Part shown: in pieces, positions 49,544 to 58,710 of the stretch
Position numbering within the stretch: the first letter of the stretch is position 1
Layout: each line of letters opens with the position of its first letter
Assembly: GCF_000233955.1 (NCBI RefSeq)
Contig: NZ_JH376592.1
Span: forward strand, 1 to 64,000
DNA from: Paraprevotella clara YIT 11840
GTDB lineage: Bacteria; Bacteroidota; Bacteroidia; Bacteroidales; Bacteroidaceae
Length of the DNA: 64,000 nt
Direction of reading: 5' to 3'
The notes under the pieces: model-generated
The model's input: the letters and a program-made list of their open reading frames with translations, nothing else
Databases searched by the model: none
What the model was told of the DNA's origin: nothing
Translations under genes and position numbers: made by a program

Positions 49544-51487
49544 TCAAGATTGTGCCTCTTCAAGTTCCAACGAAGCCTCTTCCCACGCATTGACAGCCTC
49601 GTCCAATTGCTTCTTCAACGCGCCATGACGTTCGTAGATCGAAACATCGGCAGCCCCTTCCGGAGTGGCCAGTTGGTCTTCCAGCATTTTCACTGCGGCC
49701 TCCAACTCCCCGATTCGGGCTTCGCACTGTTCCACCGCCTTCTCCAACCTACGGACTTTTTTCTGTTGTTCTTTCTGCTGTTCGTAGCTCAACCGATTGG
49801 AAGGCCCTGTTTTTTCCTCCACAGAAGAAACCATCGTCGAAGATGTGGAAAGTGAAGGTTTCTGCAAATCGTTCAAAGATTCGATATTCTTACGCTGCAA
49901 GAAGTCATAGATACCTCCCAAATGCTCCTTGACCAGTCCCCCGCCGAACTCATACACTTTGGAGACGAGGCCGTCGAGAAATTCGCGGTCGTGGCTTACG
50001 ACTACTACCGTTCCGTCGAAATCCCGTATGGCATCCTTCAACACGTCTTTGGAACGCATGTCCAGATGGTTCGTAGGTTCGTCGAGAATCAGGAAGTTCA
50101 CGGGTTCGAGCAAGAGTTTAATCATGGCCAAACGACTCCGTTCTCCCCCCGACAGCACCTTGACTTTCTTTTCGGAAGCTTCGCCGCCGAACATGAATGC
50201 TCCTAATATGTCGCGTATCTTCAAGCGGATGTCTCCCTTGGCCACACGGTCTATCGTGTCGAATACCGTCAGTTCGCCGTCTAAAAGTTGCGCCTGGTTT
50301 TGTGCAAAATAACCTATTTGCACGTTATGCCCCAGCTTCAAATTCCCCTCGAAAGGAATCTCACCCATGATACATTTGACTAAGGTAGATTTTCCTTCGC
50401 CGTTCTTTCCGACAAACGCCACCTTCTCGCCACGTTTGATGGTCAAGTCCACATCGTGGAACACGACATGTTCCCCGTATGCCTTTCTCACGCCTTCGCA
50501 AATCAGAGGATAGTCGCCACTACGCAAGGCAGGCGGGAACTTCAGCCTCAAAGCCGAGTTGTCCACCTCATCAACCTCTATCGGCACCATCTTTTCAAGC
50601 TGTTTGATGCGGCTCTGTACCTGTACGGCCTTAGTGGGTTTATAGCGGAACCTTTCGATAAACTCCTTGATGTCGGCTATTTCTTTCTGTTGGTTCTCGT
50701 ATGCACGAAGCTGCTGCTCGCGACGTTCTGCGCGTAGCCGCACGTACTCGTCATACTTTACCTTGTAATCGAACACGCGGCCGCAGGAAATTTCCAAGGT
50801 ACGGTTGGTTATATTATTGATAAAGGCGCGGTCATGGCTCACCAAGACGACGGCATTGGCCTTAGTGGCCAGAAAATTTTCAAGCCACTGTATGCTCTCG
50901 ATGTCCAAATGGTTGGTCGGCTCATCGAGCAACAACACGTCGGGTCTCCTCAACAGCAACTTGGCCAACTCTATACGCATACGCCATCCTCCGCTGAACT
51001 CACGGGTAGGACGGTCGAAATCCTCGCGCACGAACCCTAACCCCATCAAAGTGCGTTCCAGTTCGGCCTGATAATTCATGCCGCCCATCATCTGAAAACG
51101 CTCGCTCTCATGCGTAAACTTTTCCACGAGAACCATGTAGCTTTCACTGTCGTAATCCGTACGGTCTGCCAGTTCCTGATTCATCCGGTCAAGCCGTTCC
51201 TGCATTTGGCTGATATGGGAAAAAGCCTGTTCCGCCTCTTCACGCACCGTATGCTCGTCGCTCAACACCATCACCTGCGGCAGATAGCCGATGGTGGAAC
51301 CGCCGGAAACAGCCACCGTTCCCGAAGTGGGCTGTTGCAGTCCGGCTATAATCTTCAACATGGTGGACTTCCCGGCCCCATTCTTTCCCACAAGGGCGAT
51401 ACGGTCTTTGTCATTGATGACATACGAAACGTCCTGAAACAACGGGGTCGCCCCGAACTCCACTCTTAATTTCTCAACTGATACCAA
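49544..51487 (-). CDS. ABC-F family ATPase
   Basis: A soluble twin-ATPase of 647 residues without membrane helices. First domain: Walker A GKNGAGKST, signature FSGGWRMR, Walker B LLLDEPTNHLD. A linker of charged helices follows (about residues 240-310). Second domain: GKNGEGKST, LSGGERSR, LILDEPTNHLD. The C-terminus is a coiled coil (KKVRRLEKAVEQCEARI). ABC-F proteins act on the ribosome, in translation rescue or antibiotic protection; the Uup/YheS-like architecture suggests a housekeeping member. Confidence 0.93.
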   Translation of the reverse strand: MVSVEKLRVEFGATPLFQDVSYVINDKDRIALVGKNGAGKSTMLKIIAGLQQPTSGTVAVSGGSTIGYLPQVMVLSDEHTVREEAEQAFSHISQMQERLDRMNQELADRTDYDSESYMVLVEKFTHESERFQMMGGMNYQAELERTLMGLGFVREDFDRPTREFSGGWRMRIELAKLLLRRPDVLLLDEPTNHLDIESIQWLENFLATKANAVVLVSHDRAFINNITNRTLEISCGRVFDYKVKYDEYVRLRAERREQQLRAYENQQKEIADIKEFIERFRYKPTKAVQVQSRIKQLEKMVPIEVDEVDNSALRLKFPPALRSGDYPLICEGVRKAYGEHVVFHDVDLTIKRGEKVAFVGKNGEGKSTLVKCIMGEIPFEGNLKLGHNVQIGYFAQNQAQLLDGELTVFDTIDRVAKGDIRLKIRDILGAFMFGGEASEKKVKVLSGGERSRLAMIKLLLEPVNFLILDEPTNHLDMRSKDVLKDAIRDFDGTVVVVSHDREFLDGLVSKVYEFGGGLVKEHLGGIYDFLQRKNIESLNDLQKPSLSTSSTMVSSVEEKTGPSNRLSYEQQKEQQKKVRRLEKAVEQCEARIGELEAAVKMLEDQLATPEGAADVSIYERHGALKKQLDEAVNAWEEASLELEEAQS

Positions 51488-51505
51488 TGCTTTATAATTT
51501 TGCTA

Positions 51506-51537
51506 CAAAAGTAGTGAAAGGTGAGCGCAGAGACAAA
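51506..51537 (-). promoter_or_regulatory. Promoter of the ABC-F gene
   Basis: On the minus strand TTTG (51537-51534), a 20-bp spacer and TACTTTTG (51513-51506), with a leader of about 12 nt. Confidence 0.75.
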
Positions 51538-51604
51538 TAAAAACGAAGTTTTTCTAATTTGACTACACCGAACCGCATCCTGCTTTATTTTAAAGTAGCG
51601 GAAC

Positions 51605-53512
51605 TTAGCGACATTGAGAATCCAAACGGGCGATTTCTGCGGGATTCAAAGCACGATGGTACACCGTATAGCTGCCGATACGGCCATTGCAAGCGTCCAA
51701 CAGCAAGCCACGCAAATCACAATCGCCCTCCATACTTTGGTCTACCAAGCCGTTGACATACGTGGTCAAACGACCGCCTTCGGCCACTACGGCCAACGTA
51801 AAGCGGGAATACGGCTCCACCGGGTACCACTTGCCATTCGTCCCGCGCCCATAACGCAACCAACTGTCAGCCGTACCCAATACGTTACAACTCCTGACGG
51901 TTTGCTTCCCTACCGTCAAACAAGGTTTGAACGAAGCGGAATCAGCCTCCCACGACCAATCCCCCCCCCGGCAAACGGTTCCGTGCAAAGGCTCGTCACC
52001 TGCTTCCACAGCCACGAACAACGTGAAATCGCCTTTCCGGCATTCACGCGGCACATCCACCTTTTGCGTTTTGCCCGACATCCACGCCGTGCCGCTTCCA
52101 AAGCATTCTCCGGCAATCCACCCGTTTTTCAGGTCCACCGGTTCTTCCTCCCAACGGAAATCGCCGTAAACGGATGTGGGATACCCCGGACGGGCTGAAC
52201 TGACAATCCAATCGAAATAGTCGCCATGCATCCACGCCAGACGCAAAAGCGAACTTTCGGAATCCGGAAGAATGTAAGGCCGCACGTTGTTCTTACGGGA
52301 ATGGCGGGTAACAGGCTCTGCCTTCACGTCCCCACTGCGGACATCCACCGTGTACTTGACAATCTCATACACACATCCGAACGCCCCGCTGACGGGCACG
52401 GAACAATACACCACCTCGGGATGTGCCGGATCTATGGCCATGCCGCCGCTGTAACAACGTTCGATATCCGGTGTCTGGTGGAAATGCCCTCCGCCATGCG
52501 CCAAGAAGATTTCCTTCCAGGCCTGTCCGTCCCAATACGTATAATAGTAATCGTGTTTCTTCTTGTCTCCACTGATTTTGACCATGGCTATCACCGGATG
52601 CCCCTGCTTGTCGGTAGCCACCTGCCACACCCAGTCACGCACACCGGGTGTATGATCCACGACCGCTACCGGATAATCTACGGCATATTGTTCCGTACGG
52701 TTCACCTTAAACGGTCCGTCGGCAATGGTTGACAATACCTGGCCCTGCACGTCTTCCAGTTGCAAAGTCCTGATGTTGACACTATTCAGGTATAACCAGT
52801 TCGGATTTTCGTTATCCGGATGACCGGTCGTATAGGTAAACATGATACGGTCTTTCCCGTTGGAATAGTATTTGGCATACGGACGCGCCCCCGTAGACTG
52901 CACCATCTGGTAAGGCCCCCAGTCTATCTGCACTTCATCGTTCTCATCCGGCAACGACAACCGCGCGATGGTGGGATGCCAACGGATACCGCGCCAGCAT
53001 AAGTAGATATGCTCCGGGTCGTCGGACAATATAAAAGGAGAAGGATAGGTCGTATTGTCTTTCGTCAGGATTTTCTTCTCTTCGCCCAACGTCGTAATGT
53101 CGCCGGGGACTTGGGAAATACGGTAATAAAAACAGGGCTCGTCGGTATGCCGCGAATAGAATATCATGACACGTTCGTCCGGCAGTACCAGAAACGTCGG
53201 ATTATTATGGTCGTCCGGTTGGAAATAAGAGCGTATCAGCACTTCCGACCTCCTTCCCTTCAAAAAATCATACTGCACGGCCTTCACAGCCCCATGCACG
53301 TCAATATAACCGACATAACTGCTGTTTATCGTACCGCTTGCATTCTCATAATGCAACGCACGCGGGTCGGCAAACCAGCACCATGCGCCTTCGTCTGCCA
53401 GTTTGTCACCTTCGTAAACCGTAGCCTCGGCGGGAGAAAGAAGATTTTGTGCAGCCGCCGTCCCTGCAAGTCCGGCCCAAACGGCCATGACCATCAGAAA
53501 TAACTTTTTCAT
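51605..53512 (-). CDS. Exported BNR-repeat protein with LamG-like C-terminus
   Basis: The protein has 635 residues with a signal peptide cleaved after AAA-Q (about residue 21). Residues 30-430 form a BNR_4-type propeller (GAWCWFADPRALHYENASG, YVGYIDVHG, FYSRHTDEPCFYYR). The last 180 residues look like a LamG/concanavalin-type domain (LRYGRGTNGKWYPVEPYSRF). BNR_4 proteins include polysaccharide lyases, so a role in glycan breakdown is plausible, but no catalytic residues were assigned. It starts 9 bp after the efflux permease gene and has no visible promoter, so it is probably the last gene of that operon. Confidence 0.8.
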   Translation of the reverse strand: MKKLFLMVMAVWAGLAGTAAAQNLLSPAEATVYEGDKLADEGAWCWFADPRALHYENASGTINSSYVGYIDVHGAVKAVQYDFLKGRRSEVLIRSYFQPDDHNNPTFLVLPDERVMIFYSRHTDEPCFYYRISQVPGDITTLGEEKKILTKDNTTYPSPFILSDDPEHIYLCWRGIRWHPTIARLSLPDENDEVQIDWGPYQMVQSTGARPYAKYYSNGKDRIMFTYTTGHPDNENPNWLYLNSVNIRTLQLEDVQGQVLSTIADGPFKVNRTEQYAVDYPVAVVDHTPGVRDWVWQVATDKQGHPVIAMVKISGDKKKHDYYYTYWDGQAWKEIFLAHGGGHFHQTPDIERCYSGGMAIDPAHPEVVYCSVPVSGAFGCVYEIVKYTVDVRSGDVKAEPVTRHSRKNNVRPYILPDSESSLLRLAWMHGDYFDWIVSSARPGYPTSVYGDFRWEEEPVDLKNGWIAGECFGSGTAWMSGKTQKVDVPRECRKGDFTLFVAVEAGDEPLHGTVCRGGDWSWEADSASFKPCLTVGKQTVRSCNVLGTADSWLRYGRGTNGKWYPVEPYSRFTLAVVAEGGRLTTYVNGLVDQSMEGDCDLRGLLLDACNGRIGSYTVYHRALNPAEIARLDSQCR

Positions 53513-53521
53513 GAATATGGA

Positions 53522-54802
53522 TTAGTTTAATGATTCCGCCTTTTTAGATAAATCGCTCTCGCTCGGCAGAGCCTGAGCAAGCTCGGTCTGCGCTCGCTTA
53601 CTCGCGATTTTCCGGCTCTCGCCTATCATGTAATAATAAGCCGCACAAGCCGTCAAGAAATATATTCCAGCCTGAATCCACAGGCCGACATACTCGAATG
53701 TCACATCCTCCAATAAAGCCCCCATCGTATTGATACGTACGAAACCGTTGATGCCGAACGTGGAAGGGGCCAACCAAGATACATATTTCCAGAAATCGGG
53801 CACAGCCACTCCCGGCCATGAAATCCCCGAAATGAACAACAAGGGCAAGGAGGTGAATACAAATATCAACATACAAGTCTCACGCTGGTACACCAGAATG
53901 GAACACGTCATGGCAAAGAATATACATGCCAACAAATAAGGCACCATAAACGCCAGCAAGTCGGATGCCTGAGGAATTTGAGCCAAATGGAACAGTTGCG
54001 GCACTGCAATCAACACCCACACGCTCACCAAAGCATACAGCATCAGGTAGCACAGTGCCTTGCCCAACACCAAACGCACCGTACCTCTCCCTGTCCCTTG
54101 AACCAGTTGGGTATGCAACGTAGCCCGTTCGCGGGCAGAACCGTTTATCAGTCCTATACCCAGAAGCAGCGTCTGCTGGATGACCAGCATCAACACAGCC
54201 GGAATCAGGAAACAGGCAAACCCGTTCGTCGGATTGAACAAAGCCACACTCTCGTACAACAAAGGTGCGGTAGACACTTCATCCTGCCGCACGGTGGTAT
54301 TCCCCATCCGTTTGATCTGCAATTCGGTGTTCATATCCAAAGACACGTCCGTACACGCCGTCAGCAGCGCTTTGTAGTAAAGCAATCCGCTCATGTCGCA
54401 GTACAAACCGACATACGCCTGTTGCATCCGGTTGACCTTACGGCTGAAATCATCCGGAATACGGATGATGCCATACGCTTTCGTGCGGCGCATCAATTCT
54501 TTCGCCTCTTCCATATTTCCCGTCCGCGCCACGACTTTTACATCGGGAGAAGCATCGACCCTACGGACAAAGTCGCGGCTGAAAGCCGTATTCGCCCCGT
54601 CGACAACGACCGCAGGAACTTCCCTGACCGTTTCTCCCGTATAAATAAAAGCATAGAGCAAGGGATAAAGTACCGGTACCAGAATAAAAAAGATCAGTAC
54701 TCCCTGGTCACGCACCACGCGACCGGCTTCCTTACGCCATATAAAAAACGTATCACTGACAGCCTCACGGAATAGGATATGCAATTCTTTTATCGTTCTC
54801 AT
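53522..54802 (-). CDS. ABC-2 type efflux permease (second)
   Basis: An inner-membrane protein of 426 residues, YhhJ/YbhR-like: one N-terminal hydrophobic helix (about 33-53), a periplasmic domain of about 150 residues, then five C-terminal helices with the family segment FISGISWPGVAVP. It works with the other permease, HlyD and TolC in exporting an unknown compound. No ATPase gene is present in the operon. Residues 398-419, near the C-terminus, are encoded by a 64-bp palindromic element (53548-53611) that also occurs in the TolC-like gene. Confidence 0.88.
   Translation of the reverse strand: MRTIKELHILFREAVSDTFFIWRKEAGRVVRDQGVLIFFILVPVLYPLLYAFIYTGETVREVPAVVVDGANTAFSRDFVRRVDASPDVKVVARTGNMEEAKELMRRTKAYGIIRIPDDFSRKVNRMQQAYVGLYCDMSGLLYYKALLTACTDVSLDMNTELQIKRMGNTTVRQDEVSTAPLLYESVALFNPTNGFACFLIPAVLMLVIQQTLLLGIGLINGSARERATLHTQLVQGTGRGTVRLVLGKALCYLMLYALVSVWVLIAVPQLFHLAQIPQASDLLAFMVPYLLACIFFAMTCSILVYQRETCMLIFVFTSLPLLFISGISWPGVAVPDFWKYVSWLAPSTFGINGFVRINTMGALLEDVTFEYVGLWIQAGIYFLTACAAYYYMIGESRKIASKRAQTELAQALPSESDLSKKAESLN
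53548..53611. repeat. 64-bp palindromic element in the permease gene (copy 1)
   Basis: The 64 bases have the same length as 57642-57705. The outer 24 bases on each side differ by one base each; the inner 16 differ but are self-complementary in both copies (here GAGC-AA-GCTC). Outer arms AAATCGC/GCGATTT and inner arms GCAGA/TCTGC pair. The element is read in a different frame from copy 2. Confidence 0.8.
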
Positions 54803-54808
54803 GACAGA

Positions 54809-55978
54809 TTAAGGTATATAATCATAGTTCAACATGACCGTACGCAACCGCTTGAGCAATAGCAACGGAAGTAAAACGAACAACAACAAAGCCAAATAAG
54901 GCTTCCAAGCATAAACCATCGGGTAGCCGTTCAGCGTCTGACTGACATAAATCAGAAAATAATGCCTCAACGGGAATAAATTACTCAGTACTTGCAAAGC
55001 CGGATGCATAGCCATCACCGGAAACGAAAAACCCGAAATGGAGAACGAAACGACGCCCCACAACGAACTGGCACTCAGAGCCAACCGCAACGTGGGCAGG
55101 ACAGAAATGAGAAACACTCCGAAAGCCTGCGACGCCAATACCATCAAAAAAGCGGCACACAACAGTGGACCGATACCGCTATGGCACGGGAACCCCAATA
55201 TGCCATAAAGGTAAGCGTCGTAAGCTGCGGCTACGCTGAAAAAGATGACCGTATGAGGAAGCAATTTGCCTACGAGAGCATTCCACATCCGGTTGTCCGC
55301 CATGGCCAACCACTCCTTCCCGGTACCCTCCTTGATTTCGCTCCCGATGGCAAAGACCGTGACCATGAATATCATAATCATCAAGATGCCGGGCAGAATC
55401 GTATTGTTCAAATAAACCGAATAGTTCAGCCACGGGTTAGACAAGGCGTGCGTGTCGATGACGATCGGTTGCAAGAAAGCCATAGCCGTACGCTCGTCCA
55501 TTCCTTTGGCCTGCAACGTCTGCAAGCCGACCGAAGCATTGGCCAACACGGACATCGTACGTAAATCACGATATATCAATGAGCCGGCAATAAGCAGGCT
55601 GTTATTGGTATAAAAAGACACCGTGGGCTGCCGGCTCGACAGAATCTTCTCGGTAGTGCCCTCCGGAATATAGTAGAAAGCATAAATTTTACCTTGTTGC
55701 ATGGCTCGCCGCGCCTCACTGACCGAGGCATAATCTTCTGTCAGGTGCACTTGGCTGAAAGCATCCATGTTACGCAATATTTCCCGCGTAGTGGACGTAT
55801 TGTCTTCGTCCACCACTCCCACGGGCATATCCTTGGGCAACCCCTCGTACATCAGCGTGGTAAAGAACAGGCAACAAAGGAGTGGAGCCGCTACCATACA
55901 ACAAAGGTACAACGGCCGGGAAACCAGCCGCCGTAACTCACGCACCATAATGCCTGCTATACCATGAGACGCCTGCAT
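54809..55978 (-). CDS. ABC-2 type efflux permease (first)
   Basis: An inner-membrane protein of 389 residues of the same class: N-terminal helix (about 19-42), periplasmic domain with VGVVDEDNTSTTREILRNMD, then five C-terminal helices with FSISGFSFPVMAMHPALQ. It is 13 bp after the HlyD gene and 6 bp before the second permease gene. The pair probably forms a heterodimeric channel. The ATPase that should drive it is not encoded here and may be supplied from elsewhere. Confidence 0.88.
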   Translation of the reverse strand: MQASHGIAGIMVRELRRLVSRPLYLCCMVAAPLLCCLFFTTLMYEGLPKDMPVGVVDEDNTSTTREILRNMDAFSQVHLTEDYASVSEARRAMQQGKIYAFYYIPEGTTEKILSSRQPTVSFYTNNSLLIAGSLIYRDLRTMSVLANASVGLQTLQAKGMDERTAMAFLQPIVIDTHALSNPWLNYSVYLNNTILPGILMIMIFMVTVFAIGSEIKEGTGKEWLAMADNRMWNALVGKLLPHTVIFFSVAAAYDAYLYGILGFPCHSGIGPLLCAAFLMVLASQAFGVFLISVLPTLRLALSASSLWGVVSFSISGFSFPVMAMHPALQVLSNLFPLRHYFLIYVSQTLNGYPMVYAWKPYLALLLFVLLPLLLLKRLRTVMLNYDYIP

Positions 55979-55991
55979 GCCCGTTGCCTCC

Positions 55992-56978
55992 TTATCGTTT
56001 GATGATGACCGACATGCCCGGACGAAGCACTTCCTTCACTCCCACCGGAACCGCACGCACCTCAAACGTTTTCAGGTCGAATTGTCCGGTGGTTTTGGTA
56101 GCTTTCCATGCCGCATAAGTTCCCCGGTCCTTCATGTAAGTCACTTTCAGTTTGATGTCTTTACCGAAAGCAGGCACGTACGCCGTGAATTCTTTTCCTA
56201 CGGCCAAACCGCTTAACAAATCTTCACGCACATTGAATGTCGCCCAACGGTCGTCCAGCATCGTAATGTTCATGATAGGCGCTCCCGTACCGACCAATTC
56301 CCCCGTTTCGGGGAAAATCTCGGAGACTTCACCGTCCATCTGCGCCAATAATATAGTCTCTTTCATGTAAGACTCCACCTCGGCAATCGCCCCCTTCGCA
56401 CGTGCGACTTGTGCGGCTGCCGCTTCCTTGTCCTCACGTTGCGCCCCGTTACGCGCCATTTCGTACTGTGCCCGCGCGGCGCGTTCCGTGGCTTTCATCG
56501 CCTGGTAATTCGCATAAGCCTCGTCACGCTTCTGCGCGCTCATCACTCCTTCTTCGAACAAACGGTCGACCCGACGATAAGACTTCTCGGCGATGTCCAG
56601 ACCGGCTTTCGCCTTTTGCCACATCTCGTATGCCCCCTGCAACTGTTCTGCCCGCGTCCCGCGGTCGGCTTTCTCTTTAATCGCCTGAGCAGCCTGACCG
56701 GCTGCTTCGGCCTGCGACAGTTTGGCTGCCACATCCGGAGCCTCCAATACGACCAGCGTATCCCCGGTTCTCACGTGATCGCCCTCTTTCACATAGAAAT
56801 GCAATATCCTACCCGGCACCTTACTGGAAACCCTATATTCAGACGCCTCCATTTGTCCCTGAATCGACTCATCGTCATGCCCCAACAGAAGCATGCCTGC
56901 CACAGCCACAGCCGCAATGACCACCACGAGCGTTACCAACGCCCATATCACATTATTATTTTGTTTCTTGAGTTCCAT
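55992..56978 (-). CDS. HlyD-family periplasmic adaptor
   Basis: A membrane-fusion protein of 328 residues: N-terminal membrane anchor (about 10-32), lipoyl half-motif SSKVPGRILHFYVKEGDHVR, alpha-helical hairpin of coiled coils (about 75-190), second lipoyl half LAQMDGEVSEIFPETGELVG, and a beta-barrel domain ending GMSVIIKR. It links the ABC-2 permeases to the TolC-like channel, and is of the EmrA/YbhG type. Confidence 0.9.
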   Translation of the reverse strand: MELKKQNNNVIWALVTLVVVIAAVAVAGMLLLGHDDESIQGQMEASEYRVSSKVPGRILHFYVKEGDHVRTGDTLVVLEAPDVAAKLSQAEAAGQAAQAIKEKADRGTRAEQLQGAYEMWQKAKAGLDIAEKSYRRVDRLFEEGVMSAQKRDEAYANYQAMKATERAARAQYEMARNGAQREDKEAAAAQVARAKGAIAEVESYMKETILLAQMDGEVSEIFPETGELVGTGAPIMNITMLDDRWATFNVREDLLSGLAVGKEFTAYVPAFGKDIKLKVTYMKDRGTYAAWKATKTTGQFDLKTFEVRAVPVGVKEVLRPGMSVIIKR

Positions 56979-57019
56979 ACATCCATTTACATTTTATTAT
57001 CGTCAAGGTTTCATTCTCA

Positions 57020-58576
57020 TTATAATCCCGGGCCTAACGTACCCATAGCCTTTTGCAGATAAGTCTGTGCCAGTTTCAAGTCTATCTGTGCATCAATCCT
57101 ATCCGACTGGGCGGAAAGCCAGGCGGTTTGGGCTTCCATGACATTCGTCACGGGAACCACTCCTTCCTTGAATCCCTTATCGGCATAACGGAGATTCTCT
57201 TCCGCTTTTTCCATGTTCTTCTCCGACAAAGCCAGTCTCTTTTGTGCTTCCGTATTCTTAAACAGACTTTGATTGACCTGTAATTCTATCTTTTCCTGCG
57301 CTTCGGTCTGCTGCAAACGGGCGATATTGACTTCACTTTTGGCGGCCTTTACCTTATATATACCCTCATTCCAATGAAAAATAGGCACGGAAAGCATGAT
57401 GCCCACGTTCCACATCCCACGGAACTTATTCTCGAAACCGTTCAACAATGAAGGATTGGAAACCAAATACCCACCGGTCAAAGCCAACGAAGGCAGCATT
57501 TCCGAACGAACCACCCGTACTTTGTCTTCGTATATCTTATGAGCCCAATCCAAACTTTTCAATTCCGGACGATTAGTCCACGCCCGTTGTACGGCATCAT
57601 CGGGTACCGTCTCCAACACTTGCAAATCCGTCCGGCTTTGCATAAATCGCTCACGCTCGGCAGAGGCAAGCGAGCTTGTCTCTGCGCTCGCTAACTCGCG
57701 ATTTTCATCCGTCAGCGTGAACTTCGTGTCCAAATCCATACCACACAACTGACAAAGCACCATTTTAGACAAAGCCAAACCATTGTCAACCTTAGTCAAT
57801 AACATTTCAGCTTCGTTTACTTTCACCTTTACCGTCAATCCGTCCGCCTTGGTAGCCACTCCTTCCCTTATCATCTTCTCCACATCGCCGTCCAGACGGT
57901 TTACCAAGTCCAGGAAGCTCTCCGCCATCTTTTTCTTATAGCTCAACGACACGACCGTCCAATAGGCATCGTCCGTGTTGAGAATCAAATCCTGCAACTG
58001 GGCATCATGCTGCGTACGCGCCAATGCTTCGGAAAACTTCGTGATACGGTGATAAGCCCTGATTTTACCCCCCATATACAAAGGTTGCATCAGTGTCACA
58101 GCTCCGGCCCACATGTTACGGGTATCCGTCCGCAAGGCATCCGTCAGTTCATTGCCCAACTGGTTTAAAGCCGTGGACATGCCGTCCAGTTTTCCGCTCT
58201 GTATGGCCTGCTGCAAAGAAGCCGCCAACTGGGGATTCGTCTGTGCGATATGCTGGATGATAGGAGTAGCCGCCTGTGTCAACCCTTGCTGCAACGAGGT
58301 TCCCATGTGGTTCAGAGCCGATTTCTGCCCGTCGTTCAACAATGAAATTTCATCACTGAAATACATGTACGTTCCCGTGGCCGAGAAATCCGGAAGGAAG
58401 TTGGTAAATGCCGCTTTCCGGTCATAATGCGCCTTCCGCATCCTTTCTTTGGCTATCAGCAGGCTCTTGTTGTTTGCAATGGCCATATTCCGGCAACTAT
58501 CCAAGCTGAGCACACGCTGCGCGTGTAACATGCTGAAAAAAGCCGCGAGAATCAAAAAGCCAAAAAGTCTTTTCAT
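57020..58576 (-). CDS. TolC-family outer-membrane channel
   Basis: An outer-membrane efflux protein of 518 residues with a signal peptide cleaved after LHA (about residue 19) and two OEP repeats of long helices (for example NRPELKSLDWAHKIYEDKVR and EKNMEKAEENLRYADKGFKE). An insertion at residues 160-215 is Gln/Leu-rich. Residues 291-312 (around ENRELASAETSS) are encoded by the 64-bp palindromic element; they fall in the loop between repeats, where extra residues are likely to be tolerated. First gene of the efflux operon. Confidence 0.92.
   Translation of the reverse strand: MKRLFGFLILAAFFSMLHAQRVLSLDSCRNMAIANNKSLLIAKERMRKAHYDRKAAFTNFLPDFSATGTYMYFSDEISLLNDGQKSALNHMGTSLQQGLTQAATPIIQHIAQTNPQLAASLQQAIQSGKLDGMSTALNQLGNELTDALRTDTRNMWAGAVTLMQPLYMGGKIRAYHRITKFSEALARTQHDAQLQDLILNTDDAYWTVVSLSYKKKMAESFLDLVNRLDGDVEKMIREGVATKADGLTVKVKVNEAEMLLTKVDNGLALSKMVLCQLCGMDLDTKFTLTDENRELASAETSSLASAERERFMQSRTDLQVLETVPDDAVQRAWTNRPELKSLDWAHKIYEDKVRVVRSEMLPSLALTGGYLVSNPSLLNGFENKFRGMWNVGIMLSVPIFHWNEGIYKVKAAKSEVNIARLQQTEAQEKIELQVNQSLFKNTEAQKRLALSEKNMEKAEENLRYADKGFKEGVVPVTNVMEAQTAWLSAQSDRIDAQIDLKLAQTYLQKAMGTLGPGL
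57642..57705. repeat. 64-bp palindromic element in the TolC-like gene (copy 2)
   Basis: Matches 53548-53611 in length and arms; its loop is CAAGC-GA-GCTTG, unlike copy 1 in sequence but again self-complementary. It begins at a different codon position from copy 1. Confidence 0.8.
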
Positions 58577-58634
58577 CTTGTCTGTTTTTAATATTCCGCT
58601 TGATCGTCACCTGAAAATTGCATAGGCAACGATG

Positions 58635-58653
58635 CAAAAGTATAACAAAAATA
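58635..58653 (-). promoter_or_regulatory. -7 boxes before the efflux operon
   Basis: TACTTTTG (58642-58635) and TATTTTTG (58653-58646) on the minus strand both match TAnnTTTG; which is used is unclear. The region overlaps the T-tract of the terminator of the upstream gene. Confidence 0.55.
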
Positions 58654-58681
58654 GGTCAAATCCTCATGATTTAACCTATTT
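58644..58681 (-). terminator. Intrinsic terminator of the coiled-coil gene
   Basis: AAATAGGT (58649-58656) pairs with ACCTATTT (58674-58681), AAATC/GATTT extends the stem around a 5-base loop, and on the minus strand a T run follows. Confidence 0.85.
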
Positions 58682-58710
58682 TCGTACATATTGCACATTC
58701 CTCAACATTT

